This document shows, piece after piece, positions 1 through 11,765 of a stretch of DNA of 64,000 nt. The first letter of the stretch is position 1; each line of letters opens with the position of its first letter. The notes beneath the pieces are model-generated. The model was not told the DNA's origin, made no database searches, and saw nothing but the letters and a program-made list of their open reading frames with translations. This DNA is from Thamnaconus septentrionalis (lineage: Eukaryota; Chordata; Actinopteri; Tetraodontiformes; Monacanthidae), in the NCBI GenBank assembly GCA_009823395.1, contig CM020510.1, positions 11,784,273-11,848,272 of the forward strand, in the 5' to 3' direction. The position numbers and the translations under genes were made by a program.

Positions 1-1889
1 AGATAACAAACAAAAAAATGCCGATATGTGTCTTTCATTTTTTTAATTTATTTTTTTGGGCGACAAATCTTTGCATGCCGATAGGGGTTTCAGAGTTTTA
101 CACGCATTCAAATAATTACTACCTTTTTTTTTTTTAAACGTTTAGTCGTCAAGTTGTCTTACCATCCTTCAAGCGAATAAGGCTTTCGAACAAACACGAG
201 ACTATTTTGCTACTAGCCGAGCGAGCTTGTACTTAAAAAAAAACAGAGAGAAAAAAACACTCTCAGTTTCTGCCTAATTCTGCTTAAAAGAATAAAAACT
301 ATATATATCATGATTTAATTTCAACAGAGACCGAGATTGTCCATGAATGTACTCACCTCTGCATATCACTCCTCTTGACCATTGACGTGCACTGTAGAGG
401 CTTACGTTGTCTTTCTGTGCTCGGACTAACCGGCTCCTCTAACATTTACTAACCCTGGACGCAGCGTCGCATCGAGCTCTCGGTTTTCACTCTGTTGTCT
501 TGTCCTCTCACACGTCACGCTCCACCGCCGCCCTGAGCTCCAGCCTGTCTTGTCATTGATATGCACCTTATTGACCTCAACAACACGTCGGAGAGCACCC
601 CCCGCCCCTCCCCGGGGGGGCCACAGCCGGACGAGGGCGGGTTGTCGGGAAGAGAATTCCGAAAAATGTCGCCCGCCGCGCTCCCTCTGGTGGCTCACTG
701 TGGTACTGGGGACGGATTGCGTTTGTCGTTTCCCTCGATGTGCAATCCGAGGCTCTCGGCGGCGCTGACCATCGGCGCTTTTAACAAATTGAACCAAGTC
801 AGAGATGGTCCTACTCCCACTGCCCCTCTGTCTTCTCTCAGATTGAAGAATTGGCTGCTTTGTTAAACTTGTGAAGAGAGGACGTCCATCCTCGACATCA
901 CGCAACCGCGAAGCTTTTCACGGGTTGCGTCGTCCTTTCTGTCCACAAAAAAACCCCACCTTCTGCTCCTATAGCGACATGTTTTTGCACTAAAAAAAAC
1001 ACAAAAAAAAACGTCCTGCTGTTAATTGTGCAGGGCAGGCCCGAGCAGAGGCGGGGGAGCGGCTGTGTCGGACGGCTGTGACTGTTTCTTCTTCTCCTCC
1101 TATACTTCTTCTTCTCCTCCTCCTTCTCCTTCAGCGTATCTTGACTTTGCATGCTCCTCCTCTTCCCTCTCTGTCGCTCTGAGTTCCTTTGCTCTAGTCT
1201 AGCGCCGTGCTTTGTGGTGTGTCTATGTTGCGACGTTAGTCAGCCGGCCCCCAACCCCACCACCCACCACCCCCCAACCCGAACCACCACCGCACTCTCG
1301 TTCATTTTGCGAAGAGGAACGCAAACCTGACCCCGTCACCTGACCTCATTGCTTCTGGGTGGGTGTGGCTCTTGGGCTTTGCCCCCTCCTCAGATTATTA
1401 CTGTCCTTCAGATTTTGTTGTTGTTTGTTTTGTTTGTTCGTTTTGGTTTTTTTTTTTGGTTTTTCGGTCCTCCTCTTCACTGGCACACCTGGGAAACCCC
1501 ACCCTCACCCACACTCACCTCTGACCACCCCCCCACCCACCCACAAGGGACCCTCCTGCCCCTCCCCCCACGCTTCCACCACCTCCCCCTACCCCCACCC
1601 CCCTCACTGGGGCCCCCATTGAAGCACCAGCAACTGTAGACTGCATTTGTCATATCACTGGTTTTTCTGTTCCTTCTTCTCATTCTCTTGATGATTTGAT
1701 TTTTTTTCTCCTGGTTTTGATTTGTACTGTATTCTCTGTCTAACCTAGACTAGTTTTAACAAAAAAAAAAGAATGCCATTTCTGTGTGTATCCTGTTTAC
1801 CCTCTTCTCCACCCCACCACCACACACACAAACACAATCTCTTTCCATGCCCTGTTTTTTGCACTTTCACTGCCCTCCTCCTCTTTCCT

Positions 1890-2290
1890 GTAACACACAC
1901 ACACACACATCTTCCTCCTCCTCCTCCTCCTCCTGCTCCTCCGCCTCCCACGAGTCTCTTCTCTCGAGTGCCAAAATACAAAGAAAAAAAAGAGACAAAA
2001 ACAAACAAAAAAAAAAGAGCAAACGACAAGATGACGACAACAGCAACTTGCCATTCCAAGCGTTTCTTTGAGTTGTTGGTGTGTGTCGGACATCCACCCT
2101 GGAAGCATCCATGAAGCCAGCATGCTCCGCCCTCCATAACATGATGTCGCTCATGACGCCTCAACTGAACTGCACCTTTTGCCCTCCCCCCACCTCCTCC
2201 TCCACCACCACCACCTTCACCACCACCACCACCACCACCACCACGCCGCCTCCTCCTCCTCCTCTTCCTCCTCCTCACCACTACCCTGAC
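1890..2290 (+). repeat. CA, TCC and CCA/CAC low-complexity tracts
   Basis: Short CA (about 1891-1908), TCC (about 1914-1945) and ACC/CCA plus TCC runs (about 2196-2280) lie in the presumed 3' UTR. They produce artefactual Thr/Pro/Ser-rich or Arg/Glu-rich reading frames in several phases at once, which argues against coding. Confidence 0.8.
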
Positions 2291-3886
2291 CAGGATTAAC
2301 CCCTCTGCAGGTCGGCTGCCTACCTACTGTCCTCACTGTCTCTCAGCCTGCCTAAAACACACACAGAAAAACAAACAAAAAAACAAACCAACGCCCTTCC
2401 GCTCATGCCAGCTGCTTTTATTTTGTTTTTCTCCTAATTCTGTCATCTCTTCAGCCTGTGGGACGTCATTGATTGTGTGCCATAGTGTTGGGGGCGCCTT
2501 TCACTCCTCTCACCTGCCCCCCTGCCCCTCCTTCTATCTACCCTCCCTCTCTCCCCCCCCCCACACCCCCCTCTCTATCTCTCACTCTCGCTCCATACGA
2601 TTTTTCTCGATGGGAAAGATTTTACAAAAGAGAAACAAACAAACTCCATTTTCTAATGATGATTTTTTTTTTTCTGTTGTTGTTGTTGTTGTTGTTTGAC
2701 ATCCAAACCACGCACGCCGACACTCGCACCGCCCTCTCCCCTCCCTGCGCCGCGGTGTCGGGAGTGTTTTTACGCACCGCCAGCTGCGCAGCCATCCTCT
2801 GTCTTCTTGAACTTTTTGAACTTTTCACCTCCTCATGAACTTTATTGACCTTTTTCTTCCTCCTCCTCCTCCTCCGCCTACCCCCCTTCTGTGTCCATCC
2901 AACTGTTCGGACAATAACTCTCATTCCATCCCCTCCTACTCCCCCCGCCCCCAGAAAAAAAACCTCTCTGAGACTGTGCAATGCTAGCTGATATGATTGG
3001 ATTATTATTATTTTCTTTGTTTGTTTGTTTGTTGCTCATCATCTGAGACATAAGTCCAACAAAAGAACAAAAAAACATACAAAAGGAAGAAAAACTTTTC
3101 CATAAAAATGAAATGCCAACAGACAAAAAAGGAAAAAGAAAAAAAAACTGTTTCTCCACAATTTAATTTTTTTTCTCTCTCATTGTAAATATTTTTGTCC
3201 GATTTTTTTTTAAATTTCTTATTTTTTGCCGAGCTGTAAAAGAGAGGAGTGTTGAACAGAAAGGGGCCGGCAGCATAAAAGGGTAATAGTGGACGCAGTA
3301 GATGATCATTAACACTTGTCATCCTCTGTATCCAAGTAGTTAGTTCTGCCTGTAAAATCAGCTATGCTCTACTGTGTTTACCTGTGCTGTTGTTCTTAGT
3401 GTTGATTTACCTAATGTATTGGCTGTTTAGCTTCTCTGTTGGCTAGCGATCTCTTTAGAAAAACCTGTGCTCATCGGCTAACGATGCTAATCTTCGAGGA
3501 GCGGTGGCGAGCCCTTCTCAGCGTAGACTTGCTTTTTGTGCATTTCGTCAGTGTTTTTGTAACAGCGAGTTGTAGTGGCACTAGTGTATCTCATCATCAA
3601 GCCATAGTTATTGCTTGGTCATGTTAGAGACATATCATCGTGGGGGTGGAAGCGGGGGTAGGGGGGTGCGGGCGGGGACAGAAAAACAGCTCGACTCGGC
3701 TCCTCCGGGCTCGGGGAGGGCAGAGGCGGGGAGGAAACGAGGGAGGCGGACTCGAGCGGGGGAAAAAAAAGGAAAATTCAAACCTCCCTCCAAGACTTAC
3801 AGGAAAAATGAAGAAGCTGAGCTGCTACCTATCGTGCAATACAGTCCTAGTTTACATAATAACGTAGAGTGATAGTTTTAGAGGTG

Positions 3887-3892
3887 AATAAA
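3887..3892 (+). terminator. Possible internal polyadenylation signal
   Basis: AATAAA within the presumed 3' UTR could give a shorter transcript form. No strong G/T-rich element directly follows, so use of this site is uncertain. Confidence 0.3.
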
Positions 3893-4510
3893 GCTCCGCA
3901 GGCGCCCCTCAACCATCCAGCGGCCTGCGAAGTCAAACTCCATCCTATATCAAAGTATTAGCGTTAACTTGTGAGACGAGACTCCACCATTTCATTGCAT
4001 TGTTCTGAGCTCCACTCTTGATTTATGCTGCCTGCCCCATTGCCCTGAGAACACCACATGAGCTATTTATTTCTCAGACAATTATTATTATGATTATACT
4101 ATTGATAAATAACAGCGCAACTAAAAGGGAACGACTGGAAAAAGGTAAATTAATATTAGTATTGTTTTTTTGTTTTTTTTTATTTTGTTTTAGTATTTTA
4201 GTGGTTGCTTTTAACAACATTCATTAACTGACTTAAGAGTATTGAATATTTAATGTAACTGTAGCATTGTGTTTGTAAAGAGAAAAAAAAATAGTGAGTT
4301 GTGTTTCTTGACTTGTGGATTACCAGTGAAGTGGGCAATCTAGTGCTAATATATATGAGGTCTTTTTTTAAGGATTCTTATTTTGCGACAGCAACAGCAG
4401 TCATTATAAATGTTCATTTTAGCATCACCTGTCTTCTGTTGTCTTATTCTTCACCTTCCACCACACTCTGCATCATCACAGTAACACATTGCAAGTCTGG
4501 GGGTGGGCCG

Positions 4511-4541
<31 letters not shown>

Positions 4542-4695
4542 CGTGCGTGCATGCGTGTCTGTCTGTCTGTCTGTGTGTTAGTCATGGAGTGCGTATGTGG
4601 ATTTGTGAGCATAATGTGTGTAGTTAACAAACGTGTGTGTTGCATTTATGTGTGTCTATGCAAAATATGGTTGTGTGTTGCGTCTGTCTGCAGGT

Positions 4696-4742
<47 letters not shown>

Positions 4743-4768
4743 TGTGTGTGTGTGTGTGTGTGTGTGCG
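4511..4768 (+). repeat. Compound GT microsatellites
   Basis: A (GT)n tract at 4511-4537 runs into (GCGT)n and (CTGT)n to about 4578. A second tract, (GT)n-(GA)n-(GT)n, spans 4698-4768. The alternating purine-pyrimidine stretches can adopt Z-DNA. The Cys-Val reading frames across them are artefacts. Confidence 0.9.
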
Positions 4769-6542
4769 TGCGAGCGCTGTGTGGGCAGGGTTCAGGGTGG
4801 GTGTTCTGTCCAGTGTCCACCAAAAGCTAAAACCTGTCAGGCTTCCATACTTGCAGATGGAACCCCCTGACGTTATAGCTGCAAACCCCCCCTCATCATG
4901 TGATCTGACTCAACTCGACTGTCCATAACCCCCTTCAGTCACCTTATCAACCAAATCAACCAATCACTGTCCACCACTGCCGCCTCTCCCCACCCCACCC
5001 CCCTGCGCCATCCTTTTTGCTGCACACCACGTCAGACCCATGTGATGTTCTCCATCGATAACATGCTACTGTCACCACGACCTACTGTTACATGACGACA
5101 GGTCTGGGGAGAAATACTCAACGAGAACCGCGGCTCAAGGGTCCAAAAACTTGGCACCGTTTGTTGTTTTTCTTCCCTCTGTATTTTCCATCTCAAAGGC
5201 TCTTAAGTCTTCACCAACAAGACCTGCCTGTACTTCAGTTGTTCTATATACCTCAAGTTGTTTAATTAAAAAAAAGAGAGAAGAAAACAAGAAAAAAGGT
5301 CAGGTTTATAGTAATTTATTTTTGTAGTTTTTGGGATACAGGTCTACAAATTTGCCACCACAGAAGCAAAAATAATGAGGGCTGACGAATACCGTTGTGT
5401 CGTGTGGTACGGGAATCTCCAAATAAATAATAGCAGCATGTTCAGACACTGCGACAGAAAAGTGAAACCACACAAAAAAATACAATACATTTTGGGTGAG
5501 GGACAATTTTTCAAAACGATTTAAAGTCCCGTATTTTTCCCCAGAGCCGCCTCCTGCATTCTACTGTTCATTTTGCTGTGCATTCTGCATACTACCTTAA
5601 CAGGTCCGATTCCACCTTAACCTGTCTCCATGCCAACCACCACTGAGCCAGTTGCCTGGCAACCGGCTCCCACCACAACAACAAAAAAAACCAGCCTACC
5701 AAAACAACCCATCTTCCTCAACCACCAAGGCCACGCCCACCTGACTATCATCATTCCATAGAATAAGAGGTAGCGGACGAGATAGATGGAGAGACAGAGA
5801 GAGAGGATAGGAAAGAGGGATGACAGATGAAAGTGTAGTTGTGATTCTCAGGGTGTCGTACATTAATATATTGTTCAGTCTGTTTCTCCAGTCTCTCACT
5901 GGTGTCCTGTTGCCCAGAACTGAGCCCAAAGACGATCATGTCCTTCCACGACAAAAAGAGAAAAAAAGGAAGAAAAAAATTCCTCGTGCAAAACAATTTA
6001 ACCACTAACAACAAAAAAAAAATCCTCTCAACAAGTTGAATGACGACATTGATTGACCAATCCTCTTCAAGAGACGCCACGCGGCCAGTCAGGTGAACGA
6101 AGCTAGTCACTGTAACTAATGTTTACAACCCAAATGAGACCAACAACGCTGTTGAAAGAATGTCTAGGACTTAAAAAAAAAAAAAAACACACAAAAGAAA
6201 AAAAAGGATAAAGAGACACAAAAGCTCTGAAGAGTACTTATTTCTAAGTGATGGAACTTTTTTTCGCTTACTTTCTATGTGACATGAGGTAATGTAATTT
6301 TTTTCGATCATTGCATGTGACTATTTTTTGATTTGCAATGAAAAAAAAACTGTTAGAATGGGTGGTACATTTTTTTGTGACGTCAGTGCAAACGTTTGAG
6401 ACGCCGATGCTAGAAATCAATATCGGTGTCTTCTACCAGTGTTTTCATGTCGCCGTGAGGAGTGCTATGGACCAATGAATGCTAAATGTTTGACCATACA
6501 AAGCTGTAAAGGTTTTGTTTATTTGTACATGGTTATGGGTAA

Positions 6543-6548
6543 AATAAA
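6543..6548 (+). terminator. Probable polyadenylation signal ending the left-hand transcript
   Basis: AATAAA is preceded by a T-rich segment with a TTTGTACAT motif and followed about 40 bp later by a TTTGGGGGGTGAGG G/T-rich element. This is the best-formed poly(A) site in the left part of the window. Confidence 0.5.
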
Positions 6549-6565
6549 CCATTGAAGCAAAAGTC

Positions 6566-9500
6566 ACATCTTTAGTAAAACCCTCTCATATATGTTTGGG
6601 GGGTGAGGAGGAAAAAAGCGAGGAAATCAGGGGTGCAGTAGATTACACTGATCCGAGGTAAGTTCCTGTCAGGGAAGTGCACGAGTTCAATCCAATGAGC
6701 GTTTGGTCCACTGTCACATGTCACTGCTCTTTCTCTGTGGCAGGCATCACAGTTGAGAAGTGGGGTGGGCTTTCAACATATCCATCTACCCACAATCCTC
6801 CTGTGCACCAGAGTCATCAAATCAACAAACACCTGCAACCACCCCTACATCCGCCATGATTCCACCAACCAGCCAATCAGCTCCTGTGATCTCCTGTGGC
6901 CCAAACCGTCTCCGCCCCCTCTCCATGCCATCGGCTGAAACGGCTAGTGTTTCTGGTTTTTTGGTTTTTGGTTTTTTTTGAGCTGTTCAGTCGAAGCTCG
7001 CCCCGCCCACCCACAAACACCCCTCTTGGGAAATGGAGTCACCATTCACAGCATGGTTCCGACCAACCTCTTGTCACTTTTCCTCCCACACGCACACCTT
7101 TCTTCATATACCCCACTAAAGAAGTTCCTCCAGCTTCCAGCAAGAAGGTCACAGTGGTTTTTTTGTTTGTTTGTTTGTTTGTTTTTGGTGGTGTACAGTG
7201 TTTAACACTTGCGATTAGGCTCCAATCAAGTGCAGAACTTGTGTGTTGGTCAGTTCTATTAACAATTACGACAATTTTGGGCCCTGTTATAATTTTGCTT
7301 GAGGTTCCAGACGGACAGTTTTTATTTCTTTCACATGTTTTTGGAGGATACATTTCTGAGTGAGCAAAAGCAATCTCTTTGGTGAATGTAAAACCTGTTG
7401 GTACCCCTTTTGATAGAGATAAAATTCTGAAAGCTTATCTAAAAATTACAAATGGGTCTCAATTAATTAAAAAAAAATTATTGTTGTCAACTCAGGTTGA
7501 AAGCCCACGTTACAAGAGACAGAAACACGAGCTCGGCTTAACATTCCAATATAAGCGCTGGACAGCACATAAAGGAACCAACATTCCCAATATGAGTAGG
7601 TGGCAAGACTTCCTGTTTTCTCCTGCCAGAAACCACAGCAGCACTCGGAATTCAAAACAGGACATAAAGGAAGGGGATGAGCCCAGAGTCTCACAACACA
7701 CAGCTCCGCCTTGACTGTTTAGTTATAATGAGGATGTGCCTTGTAGAAGAACACCTTGAAAGATTTTTGTCAGCTACGAAGTGCAGCAAATGTCTGAACT
7801 AATCCAAAATGTGCAAAACTTTTGAAAAAAACAAAAACAAACCAACCTTAGTTTTAGTATTAATTATTTCCTGTTATTATTATTTCCTTTATATTTCTCC
7901 AACTATTAAAGTCTCTGCATTTTTTTTATTTGAGAGTTGCCCACGTTTCTACTCTTAATGTGCCTTAGATCAGGGTCAAAGGTGTTAAAGACTTTGTGCA
8001 GGAACCACAAACACCTCTGAGGACACACAAGGTAAGTTGTTCAGTGGAGTTCAATCATCTCCAGTGGGAGAGGACAGTCTATTCAAAGAGTGTGACTGAG
8101 AACTTAGATATGAAGAATGAACAGGAAACCCTGATGCTGCCGCCACTTGCCTTCCAAGTTTTATCTGCCTTTGATTTCATGTCGAGGGATATTTGATGTT
8201 AACTGTGCCTCAAGAATATGAACCTAATAATAAAATGAACACAAAGGAAACATTACTTTTATATACTAAGACATTCAGTTTGTTGTCATTGTTAAGATTT
8301 TCTAGCAAATACATGTGCATGTAAATAAAAGGATGGGAGGTGTACCTGCTGCATGTCCTTTGAACTGAACAGAATATTGATCTGAAATAATGGCCAGACT
8401 GCATTAAAGTCTTTTCATCATCTGTTTCCTTTTTCCTTTTCTTTTCTTTTGTCCTAACAACCCCTGCGTGCTACCTTCAGCAGCCGCGCTGAGCTGCGGA
8501 GGAGCCCTTTGTGACAGCCGAGACAATAAATTACCTGCGCTCCTGCAGACTTGCCGGAGTGTAGGCTGCTCAAGTGTCACTCAAACTAGCTTAAAAAGTC
8601 GATTCCTGACATTCCTGCAGCCGGAAACAACAAACTTTTATGGGATGTGAAGTCTAACATTATTTTTTTCTTTTACCCGAGACGTCTGTTTTGTGCAAGC
8701 TTTTGCAAGATAATTTTCTGTTTATGTCTGCATAAAGAAAGCAGCTTTAGAACACCTGCTGCATACATTTGCCCTACCTACCTCCTTTTTTTTTTCATTT
8801 TCCACATTCATTTATAGACTCCAAAAATAGATCCCAGCATCCTGCCCTCAAAGGAGATGTTTAGAGGAATTCTCAGGTTGTTACTGTGAGTTCCAGCACA
8901 AGAGGGAACAGAGACAAATTAGGCAGGCTCTCCCTTTGTGCGGAGGAACGTTGTGCAGCTCAGCCTAGTTGCCGTGCTATATCCTCCGCCTTTCCCCCCT
9001 CAGGAATAAAAAAAGAAGCTGTGTCCTTGTTTCGAAGGATTAATTTGGATATGCTGAGGCCTCTTGTTTGTAGGCCAGTGCTCAACGCGTCAGCTGCTAA
9101 TCTGCAGGTTTTAAGGGGAGAACGGAAACTACAGTGAAGGCAAACGCTGCGAAAAGAACAGAAAGTCACAACACGTCAAGCAGGTCTGAGAAACCAGAAC
9201 AACAAACAAAAAACAATGACGCGCACAGGAAGTGAAGGGCATGTCATCTAGACAGCATTAGAGTGAATCATTTGCACCATAGGACCCCGTAAGAGGGATG
9301 TGTTGCTGCCCTGCTCGCATGGCCGCCTTCACTGTCCCAGGGGGACGCACTGTTTACAACCAATGAGCAAGGTTTCGCAGGGCGCTGCATTATTAATGAG
9401 GCAAGTCTCAGCATTCCCGCCTGATAAACTGTTAATGTTTATTAGTCACAGTTATAAATTAGCAATGTGAGTATTTGTGTTTCATGAGAGAGGAAGAGAG

Positions 9501-10390
9501 AGAGAGAGGGGAGCAAGAATGCAGCATTTATACCCTTCAGATGAGGACTGGGAATAAAATCACACTGGCTGCTTTCTTTCTGCTCAAAAAGCGACTTAGA
9601 CACTCATGTTTAGCGACGCTCGCTCCTCCGCAGTCGATTCATTCCCGTCCACTCTGTTGGATGAATGTGGTTTCATCATGCGGTGAGAAGTCTTAACCAC
9701 CTCTGCAGCACTCCAGAAAATGAGCCGTAGTGGTGCAATAGCCGATCAATGCACTAAATGGCAAATCCACACTGCGGCTGATAATACGCAGCCTGCCAAG
9801 CGCAGTATTCACCGCAATATTTAAGCACCAGCAAGGCTTGCACGTTTGTCGAGATTATAGACGTTGGGTGAGTTCAGAAAAGATGGGGGTAGAGGGTGGG
9901 GATTTGTCTCGCATTTTAAGCTGTTGAATTTAACGTGAAGTATGAAATAAGCTGTGGAATAAAAATGTTTGGCCTGATTTAAAAGCTTTTTTCAGTTGCT
10001 TAAAAAAATAAAAAATGGTAATTTGTGTCTGTTAGGATCAAAACCAGTATGTTTATGTGAAATAAAACATACATGCTGCATCACTGCTGTCAGATTTGGT
10101 TTCTTTAAATAAAGAATGCATTTATTTGGCTCTTGCACAATAAGTAATAAATAAGATAAATTATTCGTACAACTTGTATTCCATGTGCTTAAATTTAGTA
10201 ATAACAATAAAAATAATCCTAATTATTTCCACTAACCTACGTGTTTACAATAAAGCTACAGCTGAGTACAACAGGGTCTCAGGAAAGTGAATTAATCTCA
10301 TGCAGTATAATTTGTACTGCACTTACACTCAAATTCAATAACACTTATGTAAATGTTTATATATGAACACAAAAGTCTTTTTTTTTTAAC
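6566..10390. other. Intergenic; no gene recognised
   Basis: Reading frames here are short and unrelated to any family I know. A (GTTT)n run lies near 7165-7185. A perfect AAG|GTAAGT donor-like sequence occurs at 8031/8032 without a convincing exon around it. No transposon or RNA gene was recognised. Confidence 0.5.
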
Positions 10391-10391
10391 T

Positions 10392-10402
10392 CTAACCCTA
10401 AC

Positions 10403-10458
<56 letters not shown>
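10392..10458 (+). repeat. Two telomere-type units adjoining a GT microsatellite
   Basis: A CTAACCCTAACCCT segment (10392-10405) runs directly into (GT)n with one TTTGT interruption up to 10458. It lies about 400 bp left of the larger telomere-like array. Confidence 0.8.
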
Positions 10459-10534
10459 AGTCACGTGTCACATTCTGATTCACCATTTAATATTCTGTTT
10501 ACATGCATAATATTAAATAATAAAAAACAATTCA

Positions 10535-10680
10535 AATTGAAGCTGCAAGCAGCGTTCAAGGCACGGTGCCTGCCGATGCCCGCTGACCCCTACCGACCCC
10601 GGCTGACCCCTCTTGATGCCTGCTGTCGATGCTGCTGCCATTGTCACCATGACACCCCTCAATAAGCTTTCTGCGGCGTG
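10535..10680 (+). repeat. Fragment resembling a dispersed teleost repeat (GCTGCAAGCAGCG type)
   Basis: The GAAGCTGCAAGCAGCG opening, followed by a GC-rich run with repeated GCTGACCCC and CCGATGCC units, resembles a dispersed repeat I recall from percomorph genomes. The assignment is from memory and could not be checked against a repeat library. The telomere-like array begins about 120 bp to the right and may belong to the same composite. Confidence 0.4.
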
Positions 10681-10799
10681 ACTGTATGTTTCGGAGGCAC
10701 CGAAGAGACAAACGAGTGATTTATCTTTGTATCTTCCAATCTCAATATATTCAATAACATATCATAAGGAGATGAGGAATACTGGGTCTTTCCAGTTTT

Positions 10800-11345
10800 C
10801 CAAACCCTAAACCCAACTTCAACTCCAATCCCAACCCTAACTCCAAACCAAAACCCAACCCTTGGCCAAACCTGAAACCCAGCCCTAAACCTAAAGTTAA
10901 CCCAAACCCTAATCCTAACCCAACCCCTTAGCCCAACTTTAACCCAAACCCCAGCCTCAAACCTAAACCTACCCTCAACTCCAATCCTAAACCAAACCCT
11001 AACCCCAACTCAAACCTTATCGACAAGTTCAAATATAACCCTAATTCCTACCCTAACCTCAACCCCAACCCGAAGCCCAACCCTAACAACAGTCCCAAAA
11101 GATAAACCTAACCCCAATTCCCACAGCCAGGTTTTCGCTCACAGTGAGAAGAATTCCGATTCTGCCAAACAGGAAGTGAAGAGTGGGAACAGAGAGGAGG
11201 ATTACATGGCGATGGCAACACAAACTCCAGCCCTCACCCTAACCATAACTCCAACCCGAGGCCCTACCCTAACCCCAACCACAAACCCAAACCTAATCCT
11301 AATCCTAACTCTAACCCCAACCACAACCCCAACATAACCCTAACT
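10800..11345 (+). repeat. Degenerate telomere-like (CCCTAA-type) satellite array
   Basis: About 545 bp consist of imperfect units such as AACCCTAACCC, AACCCCAACTCC and AAACCCAACC, mostly 5-7 bp apart. The array is split by a non-repetitive insert at about 11097-11225, which contains the AACAGGAAGTGAAGAG segment. All units share the C-rich strand orientation. The degeneracy suggests an old interstitial telomeric sequence or a telomere-like minisatellite, not a functional chromosome end. Confidence 0.8.
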
Positions 11346-11594
11346 GAAACCTCCCAAAGAAATTGGAAAAAAAAAAGTATGTCCTAATCGACTCCAAATG
11401 GCCTGAAATGTGCTATATAAACACTTTATGGGAGACACTTTTTTCAAAGTGACACTTTTTTGTTTTGGTTTTCGTTTGTTTTGGGGTTGTTGTTGTTTTA
11501 GTTTGTTGGATTTTTTTGAAAAGTGAAATCATGACTTAAATCTTACGATCTTTCATTGGCTGAACTCACCCTGAACTCACAAAACTGTAAACTT

Positions 11595-11685
11595 CCCAGT
11601 GGGACAAATTAGCACGGACTGGGATCTGAACCCCCGTCTCCTACACATACACATAACACCACAGTCAGAGGTTTAACCTAACCTA
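11595..11685 (-). mobile_element. Possible tRNA-derived SINE fragment
   Basis: Read on the minus strand, this segment has CCTCTGACTGTGG followed by GGAGACGGGGGTTCAGATCCCAGTCC. That resembles the A-box and B-box regions of tRNA-related fish SINE heads (GTCTGACTGTGG...GGTTCGAATCCCAGTC). The B-box-like part is near 11622-11634 and the A-box-like part near 11662-11678. The T-arm would not pair fully, so a functional tRNA gene is unlikely. Element ends and target duplications could not be defined. Confidence 0.4.
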
Positions 11686-11749
11686 ACTATGCAAACCACC
11701 TTGTCCTGGTCATGGCAAAGAGCCCCGAACCCTAATGTTAAGCTAACAC

Positions 11750-11765
11750 TATCTGACGTCAGATA
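11750..11765. promoter_or_regulatory. 16-bp perfect palindrome containing a full CRE
   Basis: TATCTGACGTCAGATA is its own reverse complement and contains the consensus CREB/ATF site TGACGTCA at 11754-11761. A TATAAAG sequence directly overlaps its right side. No gene has been placed next to it, so function is unknown. Confidence 0.5.

Larger units (their letters stand above)
1..6565 (+). other. Probable long 3' UTR of a plus-strand gene lying left of the window (NOVA2 suspected)
   Basis: No open reading frame here looks like a protein domain, and the longest ones are low-complexity (Pro, Thr, Cys-Val or Arg-rich). On the + strand the region is strongly C-, T- and A-rich, with long U tracts and CCN/TCC repeats. 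It ends with a canonical AATAAA at 6543-6548 followed by a G/T-rich stretch near 6590, as expected of a cleavage and polyadenylation site. A second AATAAA lies at 3887-3892, and a Pumilio-type TGTAAATA at 3184-3191. That it is one continuous UTR is inferred. NOVA2 is proposed only from synteny: in human, NOVA2 and IRF2BP1 lie near each other in the same orientation, as this UTR and irf2bp1 do here. No KH-domain exon is visible, so the gene cannot be named from sequence. Confidence 0.45.

Noticed and set aside
4503..4870. Cys-Val-rich reading frames
   Set aside because: Direct translations of GT microsatellites.
8002..8037. Possible 30-bp micro-exon between a CAG and a perfect AAG|GTAAGT donor
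   Set aside because: No neighbouring exon or coding continuity; single donor matches like this occur by chance.
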